A DNA stretch of 64,000 bases from Desulfosporosinus sp. FKB (lineage in GTDB: Bacteria > Bacillota > Desulfitobacteriia > Desulfitobacteriales > Desulfitobacteriaceae). The translations under genes were made by a program, and so were the position numbers. Location: assembly GCF_002196705.1 (NCBI RefSeq), contig NZ_NADJ01000037.1:186001-250000 (forward strand), given 5' to 3'. Every line of letters begins with the position of its first letter. The stretch's first letter is position 1. Shown here piece after piece: positions 1-7,524 of this stretch. Under the pieces are notes generated by a model. It was not told the origin of the DNA. It made no database searches and saw only the letters and a list, made by a program, of their open reading frames with translations.

Positions 1-402
1 ATAAAATTCCTCAGACTCGGCGGTCGTTGCAGCACCTTCCATCAATTTAACCCTCAGAGCTTGGTGCCGTTCATTGTCCATAGCTCCATATTTCAAGGCC
101 ACGCGTACACCATGTCCGTCCTGTCGACGAATGAAACTAAAAACATGCTTCCCATGATCTTTAAACATCAAATTTCCCTTGCCAAACGTGCTGGAAAATA
201 AGGCCTGGACTGCATCCACGCCGCAAGCATCATTTTGGACAATGCTGACAATCCCTCTCTTGGAATCGTAGGGTTCGTCTCCTAAATCAGGAAGCATTTT
301 CAAGGCAATCTGAGCTGCCACAAAGCCAATTGCTAACCCCGGGCAGACATGCCCATGAAATGCCACACAACGTTCCCAATCCATCTTAACTTGTTCATCC
401 AT
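1..402 (-). CDS. FmdE family protein (3' end outside window)
   Basis: This is the N-terminal 134 residues of an FmdE-type protein, named after subunit E of formylmethanofuran dehydrogenase. In bacteria such proteins are usually stand-alone metal-binding proteins of uncertain role. The family signature HGHVCPG is at residues 15-21, followed by QNDACGVDA and a conserved GKGN stretch. The start is ATG at 402, preceded by AAGGAGCGG. The reading frame is still open at base 1, so the C-terminal part, where a zinc-finger may lie, is not visible. The gene follows the methyltransferase and binding-lipoprotein genes in the same direction, about 90 bases after the methyltransferase stop, so the three probably form one unit. 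The link to metal transport is inferred from context. Confidence 0.85.
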   Translation of the reverse strand, partial: MDEQVKMDWERCVAFHGHVCPGLAIGFVAAQIALKMLPDLGDEPYDSKRGIVSIVQNDACGVDAVQALFSSTFGKGNLMFKDHGKHVFSFIRRQDGHGVRVALKYGAMDNERHQALRVKLMEGAATTAESEEFY

Positions 403-495
403 CTTTATCCGCTCCTTATTTTTTTGCTTATTCCTAATTTAGAAACCACGTATTTCATTCAAATTAATTCAAAAACTCTTTTACATCTAATATCG

Positions 496-1092
496 TTATA
501 GTTTTCTCCCTGTTAAGAGATAGCGCTGGGGTGCATCTTCGATCGTTATATTTTCAAAACCGGCTTCTAAAAATATTGCGTGCATCACTTCCTTTTCTGG
601 AATCAGGCAATTCTTAACCGCACCGCCAAGAGAAGCGTGTAAATTATTAATATAATCTCTGCTATGGGGATGAATTACAGAAACTCTGCCTCCACGTTTC
701 AAGACTCTGCTCATCTCTTTGGCAGCTTGCCAAAGATCATCAAAATGAGGAAAGGCTGAGTTGCACACGACTTCATTAACTGACTGATCTGCCATCGGGA
801 TATTCTCTGCCTTCCCATCCAAGATTTCCAAATTAGGCAATTGATACTTTTTGCGTGCTTCTGCCAACATCTTGGGAGAAAAATCCACAGCGATCACGAC
901 TCCCGACGGACCTATGTCCTTAATCAGCATGGGTATAAGCACTCCTGTTCCAGTCCCCAGATCAAGAACGTTGCTTCCCGGGGACAAAGCCAGTTCTTCT
1001 ACGATACTCTGTAATCTAAGCAGTACCTCATCTTCAATTAAAGAATCCCAATTTGCTGCTTTTTCGTTGAAATAATCTTTTTTAGTATTCAT
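496..1092 (-). CDS. Class I SAM-dependent methyltransferase
   Basis: A 198-residue methyltransferase of the Methyltransf_11/UbiE-like type. Motif I, VLDLGTGTGVL, lies near residues 42-52. An acidic residue of motif II (VDFSPKML) follows, then DGKAENIPM and CNSAFPHF as motifs III/IV. Its length is typical of a single-domain enzyme. The methyl acceptor cannot be deduced. It lies between a metal/siderophore-type binding lipoprotein upstream and FmdE downstream, all on the minus strand. Methyltransferases in such clusters may modify a metallophore or cofactor, but that is inference. The ATG at 1092 has only a weak purine-rich stretch upstream. Confidence 0.85.
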   Translation of the reverse strand: MNTKKDYFNEKAANWDSLIEDEVLLRLQSIVEELALSPGSNVLDLGTGTGVLIPMLIKDIGPSGVVIAVDFSPKMLAEARKKYQLPNLEILDGKAENIPMADQSVNEVVCNSAFPHFDDLWQAAKEMSRVLKRGGRVSVIHPHSRDYINNLHASLGGAVKNCLIPEKEVMHAIFLEAGFENITIEDAPQRYLLTGRKL

Positions 1093-1163
1093 ATCCGGCC
1101 ACCCCGCAATCTTTACTACATGCTCCCAGTTTTCTTTCGCAGCGATATAACGTTTCTTATCGC

Positions 1164-2333
1164 CTACGAATGAATCAAATCAAGCTTTTTGAATCCGCCA
1201 TAATCCTTAACCATTTGTTCGTAGACGGGTTTGCCTAATAGAAACGTATAGATTTCATTCACTTTTTTGGCAGGATCAACATCCTGGAATTGTTTAGGGA
1301 AAATCACTTTTCCAGCATAATAGGCATCTGCCAAAGCCGTATCAATGTTAGTCGTATAAAAATTATAGGGAATCTGACCGTAAACTTGTCCGTTTTTAAC
1401 CGCCTGCAGTGACTTGTAAAATTCAGGGTTCTTTTGGGCATCGGCAAGCACTTTACTGTATCCTCCTTCGTCAACAAAGAGAATGTCCGGATCCCAGCTT
1501 ACCAACTTCTCGCGCTCAATCATCACGCTGCCGCTTTTTCCGGTTTCATCGACAACATTACGAGCCCCAATGTTCAGAAAGGGGGGATACTTAGCCTGAG
1601 TACTTTCAATACCCTGAGTTCCTTTTACACCTATAGCTCCCACATAAACTTTCGGCTTCTCTGTGTCGGCGATACCTTGTGTGCGCTCTGCTAAATCCTT
1701 CTGACTCTTCTTAAGGTAGTTGATAACTTCCCCGGACCTCTGTTGAGTTCCGATAACCTGTCCTATCAGGTCTAAAGAGCGATAAACTTGATCTTCATCA
1801 AAGGTTGCCAAGGGCCCATAACTTAAAACAACGACAGGAATTCCGGTTTTGGCTTGGAGATTGTCAGCCTTAACTTTGTCCACGAGGTAGCTGACAAAAA
1901 TTACATCCGGTTTGACACTAAGTAACGCTTCTTCATCCAGCACTGAGTCTGCTCCGCCCTGCCCAATTGTCGGTAAATTCTTAAGCTCTGGGTGGGCAAA
2001 TATATAAGGTCTACCCAGAGGAACTTTCTTTTCCATATCCTCGATTCCGACAACTTTATTTGTTCCATTAGTGTATGTAACCAACCTCAACGCTCCCGGC
2101 CCGATGGCCACAATCCGTTGAGCGGGAATTTTCACTTTAACCTCACGACCAACCAGATCAGTCACTACTAGGATTGCAGTGCTTTCTGCTTCTTGCGCTC
2201 TTGCAGCAGCTTGTCCTGTCTCAGAATTATTGGGATTACTTCCGGCCCGAGTAGCTGCACAGCCTATTAATGTTTGTCCAACTAGCATCAAGCATAGAAG
2301 CCAAATGCTTACCTTTATAATTTTTCTATACAT
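1164..2333 (-). CDS. ABC transporter substrate-binding lipoprotein (FecB/BtuF type)
   Basis: A 389-residue periplasmic-binding-type lipoprotein. A hydrophobic signal ends in the lipobox LIGC near residue 25 and is followed by a Ser/Gly/Gln/Ala-rich spacer. The body reads as a TroA-like fold: DLVGREVKVKIP, then RIVAIGPGALR, PDVIFVSY and WDPDILFVD, the pattern of iron-complex, cobalamin or metal-complex binding proteins. No permease or ATPase partner is in the window. The start ATG is preceded by AAAAGAGGCG. About 200 bases upstream sits the same hairpin that precedes the nickel transport genes, followed by a strong terminator, so the substrate may be nickel, cobalt or their complex. The substrate is inference; the binding-protein class is well supported. 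Confidence 0.85.
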   Translation of the reverse strand: MYRKIIKVSIWLLCLMLVGQTLIGCAATRAGSNPNNSETGQAAARAQEAESTAILVVTDLVGREVKVKIPAQRIVAIGPGALRLVTYTNGTNKVVGIEDMEKKVPLGRPYIFAHPELKNLPTIGQGGADSVLDEEALLSVKPDVIFVSYLVDKVKADNLQAKTGIPVVVLSYGPLATFDEDQVYRSLDLIGQVIGTQQRSGEVINYLKKSQKDLAERTQGIADTEKPKVYVGAIGVKGTQGIESTQAKYPPFLNIGARNVVDETGKSGSVMIEREKLVSWDPDILFVDEGGYSKVLADAQKNPEFYKSLQAVKNGQVYGQIPYNFYTTNIDTALADAYYAGKVIFPKQFQDVDPAKKVNEIYTFLLGKPVYEQMVKDYGGFKKLDLIHS

Positions 2334-2371
2334 TTTAACGCCTCTTTTCTTTTGCTTAGTATTTAAAAGAA

Positions 2372-2417
2372 CCGCCTGCGAACAAAAACTTATACGTTGT
2401 CATGTTCGAGCAGGCGG
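2372..2417 (-). terminator. Leader terminator/attenuator of the binding-protein gene
   Basis: On the minus strand CCGCCTGC pairs with GCAGGCGG and an inner CGAACA pairs with TGTTCG, with one bulge, followed by TTCTTTT. It lies about 40 bases before the ATG of the binding lipoprotein and so reads as an attenuator of that gene. Confidence 0.7.
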
Positions 2418-2440
2418 CTTCAAAAAAGGAGGTGTATTAC

Positions 2441-2462
2441 TAGATTCTGCCTAGTGAATCTA
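2441..2462 (-). other. Inverted repeat in leader (TAGATTC...GAATCTA)
   Basis: A 7-bp perfect inverted repeat with an 8-base loop. It lies between the nickel-type hairpin (2535-2582) and the terminator (2372-2417) of the binding-lipoprotein leader. It could be an antiterminator element or an operator; the sequence does not decide. Confidence 0.4.
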
Positions 2463-2534
2463 ATAAGCAAATTAGTTAGGAACCTACGCCAAACTCTTAT
2501 GAAATCTTTGCTTCTTCGAAAATGACGATAAAAA

Positions 2535-2582
2535 ACCATAAAAATCTGATCAGCTTCATTGCACTGATAAACCTTCATGGTC
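2535..2582 (-). ncRNA. Nickel-locus leader hairpin, copy A
   Basis: On the minus strand this begins GACCATGAAGGT and ends ATTTTTATGGTT, followed by a T-run. An inner stem ATCAG/CTGAT has GAA in its loop. It is one of four related elements in the first 6 kb (others at 3677, 4427 and 5958). It heads the binding-lipoprotein, methyltransferase and FmdE genes, and is followed by a separate terminator. The structured RNA is visible; ligand or protein binding is inferred. Confidence 0.65.
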
Positions 2583-2623
2583 AATTTATCCTAATTATTC
2601 TGTTTCAGTGCTCAAAAGGCGAG

Positions 2624-3648
2624 TTAGTTTTTCTGGCTTTCATGTTTAAGTACAAGACGTTGAACTATCACTGCAATGAACCCTATAACAAGCAAACCAA
2701 CAAAAGCTGATAAAAGGTAACCCAGCGCCTGCTGCCAGAATGTTTGGTCGAACCCAGTAATGCCATAGTCTGGTAAAATTGTATGATGCCAAAAATCACT
2801 GAATTTCTGTAAACCACTTGGAATGAATCCAAGTTGCGACTGCAAATCTTCGCCTCCCCATTCACCCCATGCAGTTCCTGATGCCAGGAGTCCCAACGGA
2901 GTGAGGACAGCCATGACCAATAACCCTATCACAAAATTTCTTATACGGTAGGAAGCATTCATACTCTGTGATTTATTTCTCAGTTCTAACAAAGCCGGAC
3001 TAGACCGTTGCAAATAAGCAATCACTAAGGCATTAACTACAGCCTCTACAGGACCTGCCACTGTCAAATGAGCAAAGAGCATTGCCGGTAATGCTACATT
3101 CAGCCCGTACGGGCTATAGAGTGGGTTCCGTTGGCCGAGTGGAAAAGAAGTGGCTGTAATCCGAACTCCGTTCCTGCAGATACTGCAGCAACTGTAAGCC
3201 CGATATAACCGGCTATAGCCGCACCTATCCAACGACGTTTTGATGAAATCTCGCTTTTCCCAGCAATTATGCTAAATATGGCATAACTTACAAAAGGCAG
3301 GATAATGCCCATGTTGAAGATATTAGCACCTAATGCCAAGATCCCACCGTCACCGAAAAAGATTGCTTGAATCACTAAAGCAATCGTAACGCCAATTGCG
3401 GCTGTCCAAGGCCCAAAGAGGATCGCTAATAACGAACCACCGATCGCGTGAGCTGTTGTACCGTCTGGAATGGGAACATTAAACATCATAATGGTGAAAG
3501 AAAATGCGGCACCAATAGACAATAGAGGGATGTTTTTAGCACTGAATGTTTTAGAGGTTTTCTTTGCTGCGGCTGCCAGAACAGATGCACTGATTAAACC
3601 GAGTACCGCGTCTGTTTGTGGACTTAAATACCCATCTGGAATATGCAT
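2624..3648 (-). pseudogene. CbiM/NikM-type ECF nickel/cobalt transport protein, one-base frameshift
   Basis: This is the substrate-specific membrane component of an ECF nickel/cobalt importer, with a C-terminal extension like the N/PDGLE part. The start is ATG at 3648, after AAGGAGGAA, giving MHIPDG; His2 of this motif is a metal ligand in the family. The first frame runs through PIPDGTTAHAIGG and GTEFGLQPLLFHSANGT, then reaches a premature stop near 3100. The next frame takes up at PLYSPYGLNVALPAM and continues to 2624. Restoring one C in the run at 3123-3125 (GGG on the plus strand) would join them into about 341 residues. The frameshift may be a sequencing error in a homopolymer or a true mutation. 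No EcfT or EcfA partner is adjacent. Confidence 0.85.
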
Positions 3649-3676
3649 AAATAATTCCTCCTTCGTAAAATAAAAA

Positions 3677-3726
3677 GACCATGAAAAATTGGGCACGACT
3701 TCTGTCATGACAAAACCTTCATGGTC
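3677..3726 (-). ncRNA. Nickel-locus leader hairpin, copy B
   Basis: The minus strand reads GACCATGAAGGT, an inner stem CATGAC-AGAA-GTCGTG, then AATTTTTCATGGTC followed by TTTTTATTTT. The 9-bp outer stem plus U-tract resembles an intrinsic terminator. It sits about 28 bases before the cbiM start, immediately before its ribosome binding site. Confidence 0.7.
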
Positions 3727-3785
3727 TAATTTTCTGTAATTTACTTATAATGGGGACCATATTGATGAATGCCTAAATTGGAATA

Positions 3786-3974
3786 CTACATTTTTTCAAT
3801 AACGATTCTATGTTCCACCAAGGTCATCTCCACGATCTTTCCCTTAATGATTTTTCTTTGGCCAAAGATGTCTTCTAACACTAGAGTATCTGCTTCAGGA
3901 ATAATTTTATCAACGGACTCTAAGATAAGCTCCTCTATGTCGCCATTTCTTATGTAAGCATTTGCTTCACACAT
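3786..3974 (-). CDS. CooT family nickel-binding protein (paralog 1)
   Basis: A 62-residue protein beginning MCEAN. In Rhodospirillum rubrum CooT, a small dimeric nickel protein linked to CO dehydrogenase maturation, Cys2 is required for nickel binding; this residue is present here. The rest (LEDIFGQRKIIKGKIVEM) matches the small beta-rich CooT/DUF2097-like pattern. The gene overlaps the end of the upstream DUF3842 gene by 8 bases, which indicates translational coupling. It lies between nickel transport genes and probably acts in intracellular nickel handling or delivery. A second paralog is at 5725. Function is inferred from family and context. Confidence 0.85.
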   Translation of the reverse strand: MCEANAYIRNGDIEELILESVDKIIPEADTLVLEDIFGQRKIIKGKIVEMTLVEHRIVIEKM

Positions 3975-4398
3975 TGGACTCAGACCTTTCAGACATTATT
4001 TTTTGTAACTGTTTAACCAACATCTCAGCCTGATGAGGGAGTGGTTCTGATTGAGAACCGATCACATTAACCTTAGAACGGTTAAGCGGAAGAAGTAACT
4101 TAACTGCTGTACTTGACCCAATTGCGGCAGCAATGTCAGGAGTCAACTCTCCCATCATAGAGTTTGCTATTATAATAGATATTGTACCTACAATGAAATC
4201 AACGTTATTTATATTATATTTTATTGCGTTTTCTCCTGTAGCACCTTGGTTTGCGCCGGCTTTAACCATTATCATCGTAGCAACAGAGTTCGTACCTAAC
4301 CCCAAAATCTCTATTTTCTCCTGGAATGTTTGCCTTATCTTTGCTACTAAAACCTTCCCGATTCCTCCACCTTGCCCATCGATTACAGCTACTTTCAT
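3967..4398 (-). CDS. DUF3842 family protein
   Basis: A 143-residue protein with an N-terminal nucleotide-binding-like motif, VAVIDGQGGGIG, as in DUF3842 proteins of Firmicutes. Further conserved-looking stretches are GLGTNSVATMIMVKAGA and GTISIIIANSMMGELTP. The family has no established function. The ATG start is preceded by GGAGGGG. The gene overlaps the CooT gene by 8 bases and follows nickel-locus hairpin C. The coupling suggests that this family works with CooT in nickel homeostasis, which is inference from gene order alone. Confidence 0.85.
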   Translation of the reverse strand: MKVAVIDGQGGGIGKVLVAKIRQTFQEKIEILGLGTNSVATMIMVKAGANQGATGENAIKYNINNVDFIVGTISIIIANSMMGELTPDIAAAIGSSTAVKLLLPLNRSKVNVIGSQSEPLPHQAEMLVKQLQKIMSERSESNV

Positions 4399-4426
4399 CT
4401 ATTTATCGTATCCCCTCCAAAAATAA

Positions 4427-4471
4427 AACCATGAAAATCCGCCCCTTCCTGTAGGCAAGACCTTCATGGTC
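4427..4471 (-). ncRNA. Nickel-locus leader hairpin, copy C
   Basis: The minus strand reads GACCATGAAGGTC, an inner GCCT/AGG(GG)C stem with GGA in the loop, then GATTTTCATGGTT followed by TTATTTTT. It lies about 29 bases upstream of the DUF3842 start, just before the ribosome binding site. It has the same outer arms as copies A, B and D but different inner stem sequence. Confidence 0.7.
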
Positions 4472-4518
4472 ATGTTCTAAATTATAATTTTCTTTTAAAA
4501 CGACTAGGATAAGAAATT

Positions 4519-4535
4519 GGTATCTTCTTGATACC
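4519..4535. promoter_or_regulatory. Possible operator dyad (GGTATC-N5-GATACC)
   Basis: A 6-bp perfect inverted repeat with a 5-base spacer, in the 268-base gap upstream of the DUF3842-CooT-cbiM genes. The rest of the gap is AT-rich and no second gene is visible. It may be a repressor site; no regulator is adjacent. Confidence 0.3.
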
Positions 4536-4666
4536 TAATATTTTACTATTTTTATATTCTATATTTCTTTTAAAATTCCTTCTTAAAATTTGGCAAATTA
4601 ATAAAAATGTACAAACCACAATTTTGTGGAGTTAATAGTCTGGTATTGACTCAAATCAGTGCTATT

Positions 4667-5686
4667 TTAGGCATTTTCCAACCTTAATACTTTCCATAAT
4701 AGGAATGAGACTCCCCACGATAATACGAAAAGCCCAACCAGTATATAACCAATCCCGCCAAAATTAAGATTCTGAATCCATCCCCAGATTCCACCAGTAA
4801 GTCCTAGTTTCGGAATCATAATTTGGGCTAATTCGATAAATCCAATAAACAAGGCGGCTACAACAGATATACCAGTCACAGATAAATTATAATAAACCTT
4901 TCTAAGCGGTGTAGAGAAGGCCCAGTTATAGGCAGTCGTCATAAAAACCCCGTCGGCGGTATCCATTAGGCTCATACCGGCAGCAAATAAAATCGGTAAC
5001 GATAAAATTGCTGTAAACGGCATTGCTTGACTAGCAGCATTAGCAGAAATAGCCAGTAAAGCTACTTCCGATGCTGTATCAAATCCTAAACCAAAGAGAA
5101 ATCCAAGCGGATATACATGCCAACTTTTACTAATAAACCGGTACAGGGGTCCAAAAAACCGAGATATAAAGCCACGGTTTAAAAGGAGTTGCTCTAAATT
5201 CCCTTCATCCATTTCCCCTCTATGCATTTTTATGAACAATCGGTAAATATCAAACCAAATATATAGGTTAAATAGTCCAATCAGGAGAAGGAACCCTCCT
5301 GAGACTGCTGTTCCAATTAGGCCGCCTATGGTTTGAAGCTGTGGGATATTGTCCTTGGCCCAAGCCATTGAAAAAGCCGTCACCAAAGCCATTATAAAAA
5401 CGACTGAAGAGTGACCGATCGAGAAAAAGAATCCTACCCCCGTTGGTTCTTGTTTCTGTTGCATCATTTTTCGCACTGTATTATCAATAGCTGCTATATG
5501 GTCAGCATCAAAAGCATGACGTAATCCTAATGTATAAGCTAACAAGGCAATTCCCATCAATTGCGGATATTCTCTTACTGCCGGGAATAAAAGAGCCAGG
5601 CCTAATAGGTGTATTCCTAGGACAGCCCCACCATATCGAAGCCATTTTGGACGGTTAATGACAGTTGTTGCAGTTGTATTTTCCAT
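4667..5686 (-). CDS. NiCoT family nickel/cobalt permease (NicT/HoxN/NixA type)
   Basis: A high-affinity nickel/cobalt transporter of about 339 residues with roughly eight membrane segments. The family signature RHAFDADHIAAIDN lies near residues 57-70, and a second signature, LGFDTASEVALL, near residues 195-206. The likely start is ATG at 5686, preceded by GAGGGGGAG; an upstream in-frame TTG would add six residues. It is cotranscribed with the CooT paralog just upstream (39-base gap), and both follow hairpin D. It brings nickel or cobalt across the cytoplasmic membrane without ATP. Metal preference cannot be read from the sequence, but pairing with CooT favours nickel. Confidence 0.9.
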   Translation of the reverse strand: MENTTATTVINRPKWLRYGGAVLGIHLLGLALLFPAVREYPQLMGIALLAYTLGLRHAFDADHIAAIDNTVRKMMQQKQEPTGVGFFFSIGHSSVVFIMALVTAFSMAWAKDNIPQLQTIGGLIGTAVSGGFLLLIGLFNLYIWFDIYRLFIKMHRGEMDEGNLEQLLLNRGFISRFFGPLYRFISKSWHVYPLGFLFGLGFDTASEVALLAISANAASQAMPFTAILSLPILFAAGMSLMDTADGVFMTTAYNWAFSTPLRKVYYNLSVTGISVVAALFIGFIELAQIMIPKLGLTGGIWGWIQNLNFGGIGYILVGLFVLSWGVSFLLWKVLRLENA

Positions 5687-5724
5687 ATACTTACTCCCCC
5701 TCAAGCCTTTAGACCATTTTTATA

Positions 5725-5934
5725 CTATTTAACCGCGACCGTCTGTAATTTCTCCAAAATAATTCGGTGGTTAAGGAGATTCATATCCTTAATTTTTGCG
5801 TTAATAAATTTTTGCTTGCCAAAGATATCGACTAACCGTAGCCCTTCTTCAAAAGGTTCAATTATGTCTACCTGTTCAAAAAACAATTCTTCTTGGTCGT
5901 CCCCTGTTCTGATATAGACATTAGCTTCGCACAT
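5725..5934 (-). CDS. CooT family nickel-binding protein (paralog 2)
   Basis: A 69-residue CooT-like protein beginning MCEANVYIRTG, with the putative Ni ligand Cys2. It is clearly paralogous to the protein at 3786-3974 (shared MCEAN, DIFG, K.I..KI..M..L.HRIILEK pattern). The ATG is preceded by GGAGGG. It lies directly upstream of the nickel permease gene and behind leader hairpin D, so uptake and chaperoning are probably coexpressed. The family assignment is well supported; the exact role in this cell is inferred. Confidence 0.85.
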   Translation of the reverse strand: MCEANVYIRTGDDQEELFFEQVDIIEPFEEGLRLVDIFGKQKFINAKIKDMNLLNHRIILEKLQTVAVK

Positions 5935-5957
5935 CTTTTTCCCTCCACACGCAAAAA

Positions 5958-6006
5958 GGCCATGAAAAATCGTTCTGAGTTTCTACTCAGTTCAACCTCC
6001 ATGGTC
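5958..6006 (-). ncRNA. Nickel-locus leader hairpin, copy D
   Basis: The minus strand reads GACCATGGAGGT, an inner stem CTGAG-TAGAAA-CTCAG, then GATTTTTCATGGCC followed by TTTTTG. It lies about 23 bases before the CooT2 start. The outer arms match copies A-C while the inner stem differs in sequence but still pairs. Confidence 0.7.
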
Positions 6007-6139
6007 TCATGTTTTTTTAAATTCATTTTCCCGAGAATCCAGAATCCACTTCGTATTCTCTATATCCAAATATTCGACATTAATTTTAAATTACCTTCTC
6101 AAAAACAAACAATTTTTACTACTTTTCATATACACAGCT

Positions 6140-6415
6140 TTAGATTGTTCTTCTCATCTCAAGACCTCCGAATAAGAAACATATCGAACTTAATGTCTTG
6201 GCAATCGAAGCAATAAACAAAACCGTACGTTTTCTAAAATGATCTGCAATCTAACTACTTGGAATATTAAGCAGCACTAAGGTCAAAAAGTATACTGCAT
6301 TACCTGAGCCAACCAGTGCTGCACTATAAATAAGATGCAACAAATAAATAAACCAAAGAAAATTATCAACAATTAAAGATTGAAATAATCCGTATACATA
6401 AATTCGAAGCCACAT
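6140..6415 (-). pseudogene. MFS transporter remnant
   Basis: One frame reads from ATG at 6415, behind AGAGAGG, through MWLRIYVYGLFQ, LIYSAALVGSGNAVYFL and LNIPSS, an in-frame TAG, then IADHFRKRTVLFI and a stop at 6140. The order of a hydrophobic hairpin followed by an (L/I)AD-FRKR loop is that of the first third of an MFS permease (loop 2-3). The remaining two thirds of a normal permease are absent. It is a decayed, truncated copy. Confidence 0.55.
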
Positions 6416-6680
6416 ATCCCGTCATCCTCTCTAAACTTTGACAGGCAGTGCGGCCGCTTCAAATGATGCAACGCTGCCAGCAATCTAGAATAATTACACC
6501 AGTTTGCGGGCTTTGACTTCTATGAGAATCATAATGAATGTCCTACCTTTCTATAAAGACTCAAAATGTCACCAAGCAAATAATCTCGCTGTCCACTATC
6601 GACACTCGTACCTACCTTCGGACGGAGCCTTCTTTTCGAAATCGTGGGGACTTGATGGCATCACTCTGAAACATGAAATA

Positions 6681-7124
6681 CTAATATCTTGGCATTTTGT
6701 TTTGTTCAATAAAAAAATTCTCTACTCCAATTTCTTTCATTCTGTTATTTCTTTCAATCCAACGTTCTCTGAGCTTGCCCTGGAATTGCTTATCACAAGG
6801 GAATTCGTCACATTCAAAACAAAAATCAATGCTACGTTCCACACGACAGATTTTTGCCTGACAATCTAACGGGCATTTTACATTATCACTTCTGCAACCA
6901 CCACAAGTCCCCTCTGCAAAATGGCTGAGAATCTTAATAAATTCAGGATATCCATTAAAAATAGGTTCGTTTTCTGCTTTCATCTTCGCTAGTCTTTCGT
7001 ACCCATTCAATAGCTCGGAAAATTTTGAACTCAGATTCCTTATCTCACCATTCTCGTAATCTGCACATCTTGAACAGTCTAATCCACATACAGATAATTT
7101 TTGAATGACTTCACTTTTCTCCAT
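6681..7124 (-). CDS. DUF3795 family Cys-rich protein
   Basis: A 147-residue cysteine-rich protein with CGLDCSRC near the N-terminus, GTCGGCRSDNVKCPLDCQAKICR in the middle and FCFECDEFPCDK towards the end. This spacing is typical of the DUF3795 zinc-finger-like family, of unknown function. The chosen start is ATG at 7124 because AGAGGTG precedes it at good spacing; the longer upstream reading would run through the leader hairpin. The leader holds a GACCC/GGGTC hairpin followed by six T, suggesting attenuation. No partner gene is coupled to it. Confidence 0.8.
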   Translation of the reverse strand: MEKSEVIQKLSVCGLDCSRCADYENGEIRNLSSKFSELLNGYERLAKMKAENEPIFNGYPEFIKILSHFAEGTCGGCRSDNVKCPLDCQAKICRVERSIDFCFECDEFPCDKQFQGKLRERWIERNNRMKEIGVENFFIEQNKMPRY

Positions 7125-7148
7125 TTTAACACCTCTCTTCACAAAAAA

Positions 7149-7176
7149 GACCCACCACAGCACTTCCAGCAGGGTC
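7149..7176 (-). terminator. Leader hairpin of the DUF3795 gene
   Basis: On the minus strand GACCC...GGGTC is followed by TTTTTTG and then the AGAGGTG ribosome binding site of the DUF3795 gene. The inner part of the hairpin pairs weakly. It is placed as an attenuator. Confidence 0.5.
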
Positions 7177-7193
7177 CTAGGGAAAACACTATA

Positions 7194-7349
7194 TCACTTC
7201 AAATAATTAGAGCATGTGATTGTAATATGTATAACTCCAAATATAACGCACGGAATTAGGGCGACATAGTTTTTCACCCAAAGCCCAACAAATAAGAAAT
7301 TCAAATGCGGCATGGCCGCAATTACTATGATCAGTAGCCATTGAGACAC
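7194..7349 (-). CDS. Possible 51-residue membrane peptide
   Basis: A GTG-started frame preceded by AAAGGTGTA encodes two hydrophobic stretches (WLLIIVIAAMPHLNFLFVGLW, cut here, and ALIPCVIFGVIHITI). It may be a small membrane protein or a fragment of a larger permease. Nothing else supports it. Confidence 0.25.
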   Translation of the reverse strand: MSQWLLIIVIAAMPHLNFLFVGLWVKNYVALIPCVIFGVIHITITCSNYLK

Positions 7350-7524
7350 TACACCTTTATAGTAGAAAATTCATGAAAGTATGATGAACGGAGAAAATAA
7401 GTTCTCCAGTCTTTTCTTCATTCCCAACTCTGTTTTTTGTCATATTAACCATCTACACTCTACGTTTATTTAGTCTAAAAAAACTACTGACATATAGTCA
7501 ATAGTCTTTTTATAAATTAGCATA

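Noticed and set aside
2535-6006. Reading the four nickel-locus hairpins as DNA operators of a NikR-type repressor
   Set aside because: The arms are separated by about 27-32 bases of variable length, the inner part keeps pairing by different sequences, and each copy ends in a T-run on the transcribed strand. This fits RNA better than a protein-binding dyad.
6504-6869. Plus-strand frame of 121 codons
   Set aside because: Mostly antisense to the DUF3795 gene, whose Cys motifs are clear, and no start signal is present.
7149-7176. T-box leader before the DUF3795 gene
   Set aside because: The conserved T-box sequence AGGGTGGNACCGCG and specifier structure are absent; only a plain hairpin with a U-tract is visible.
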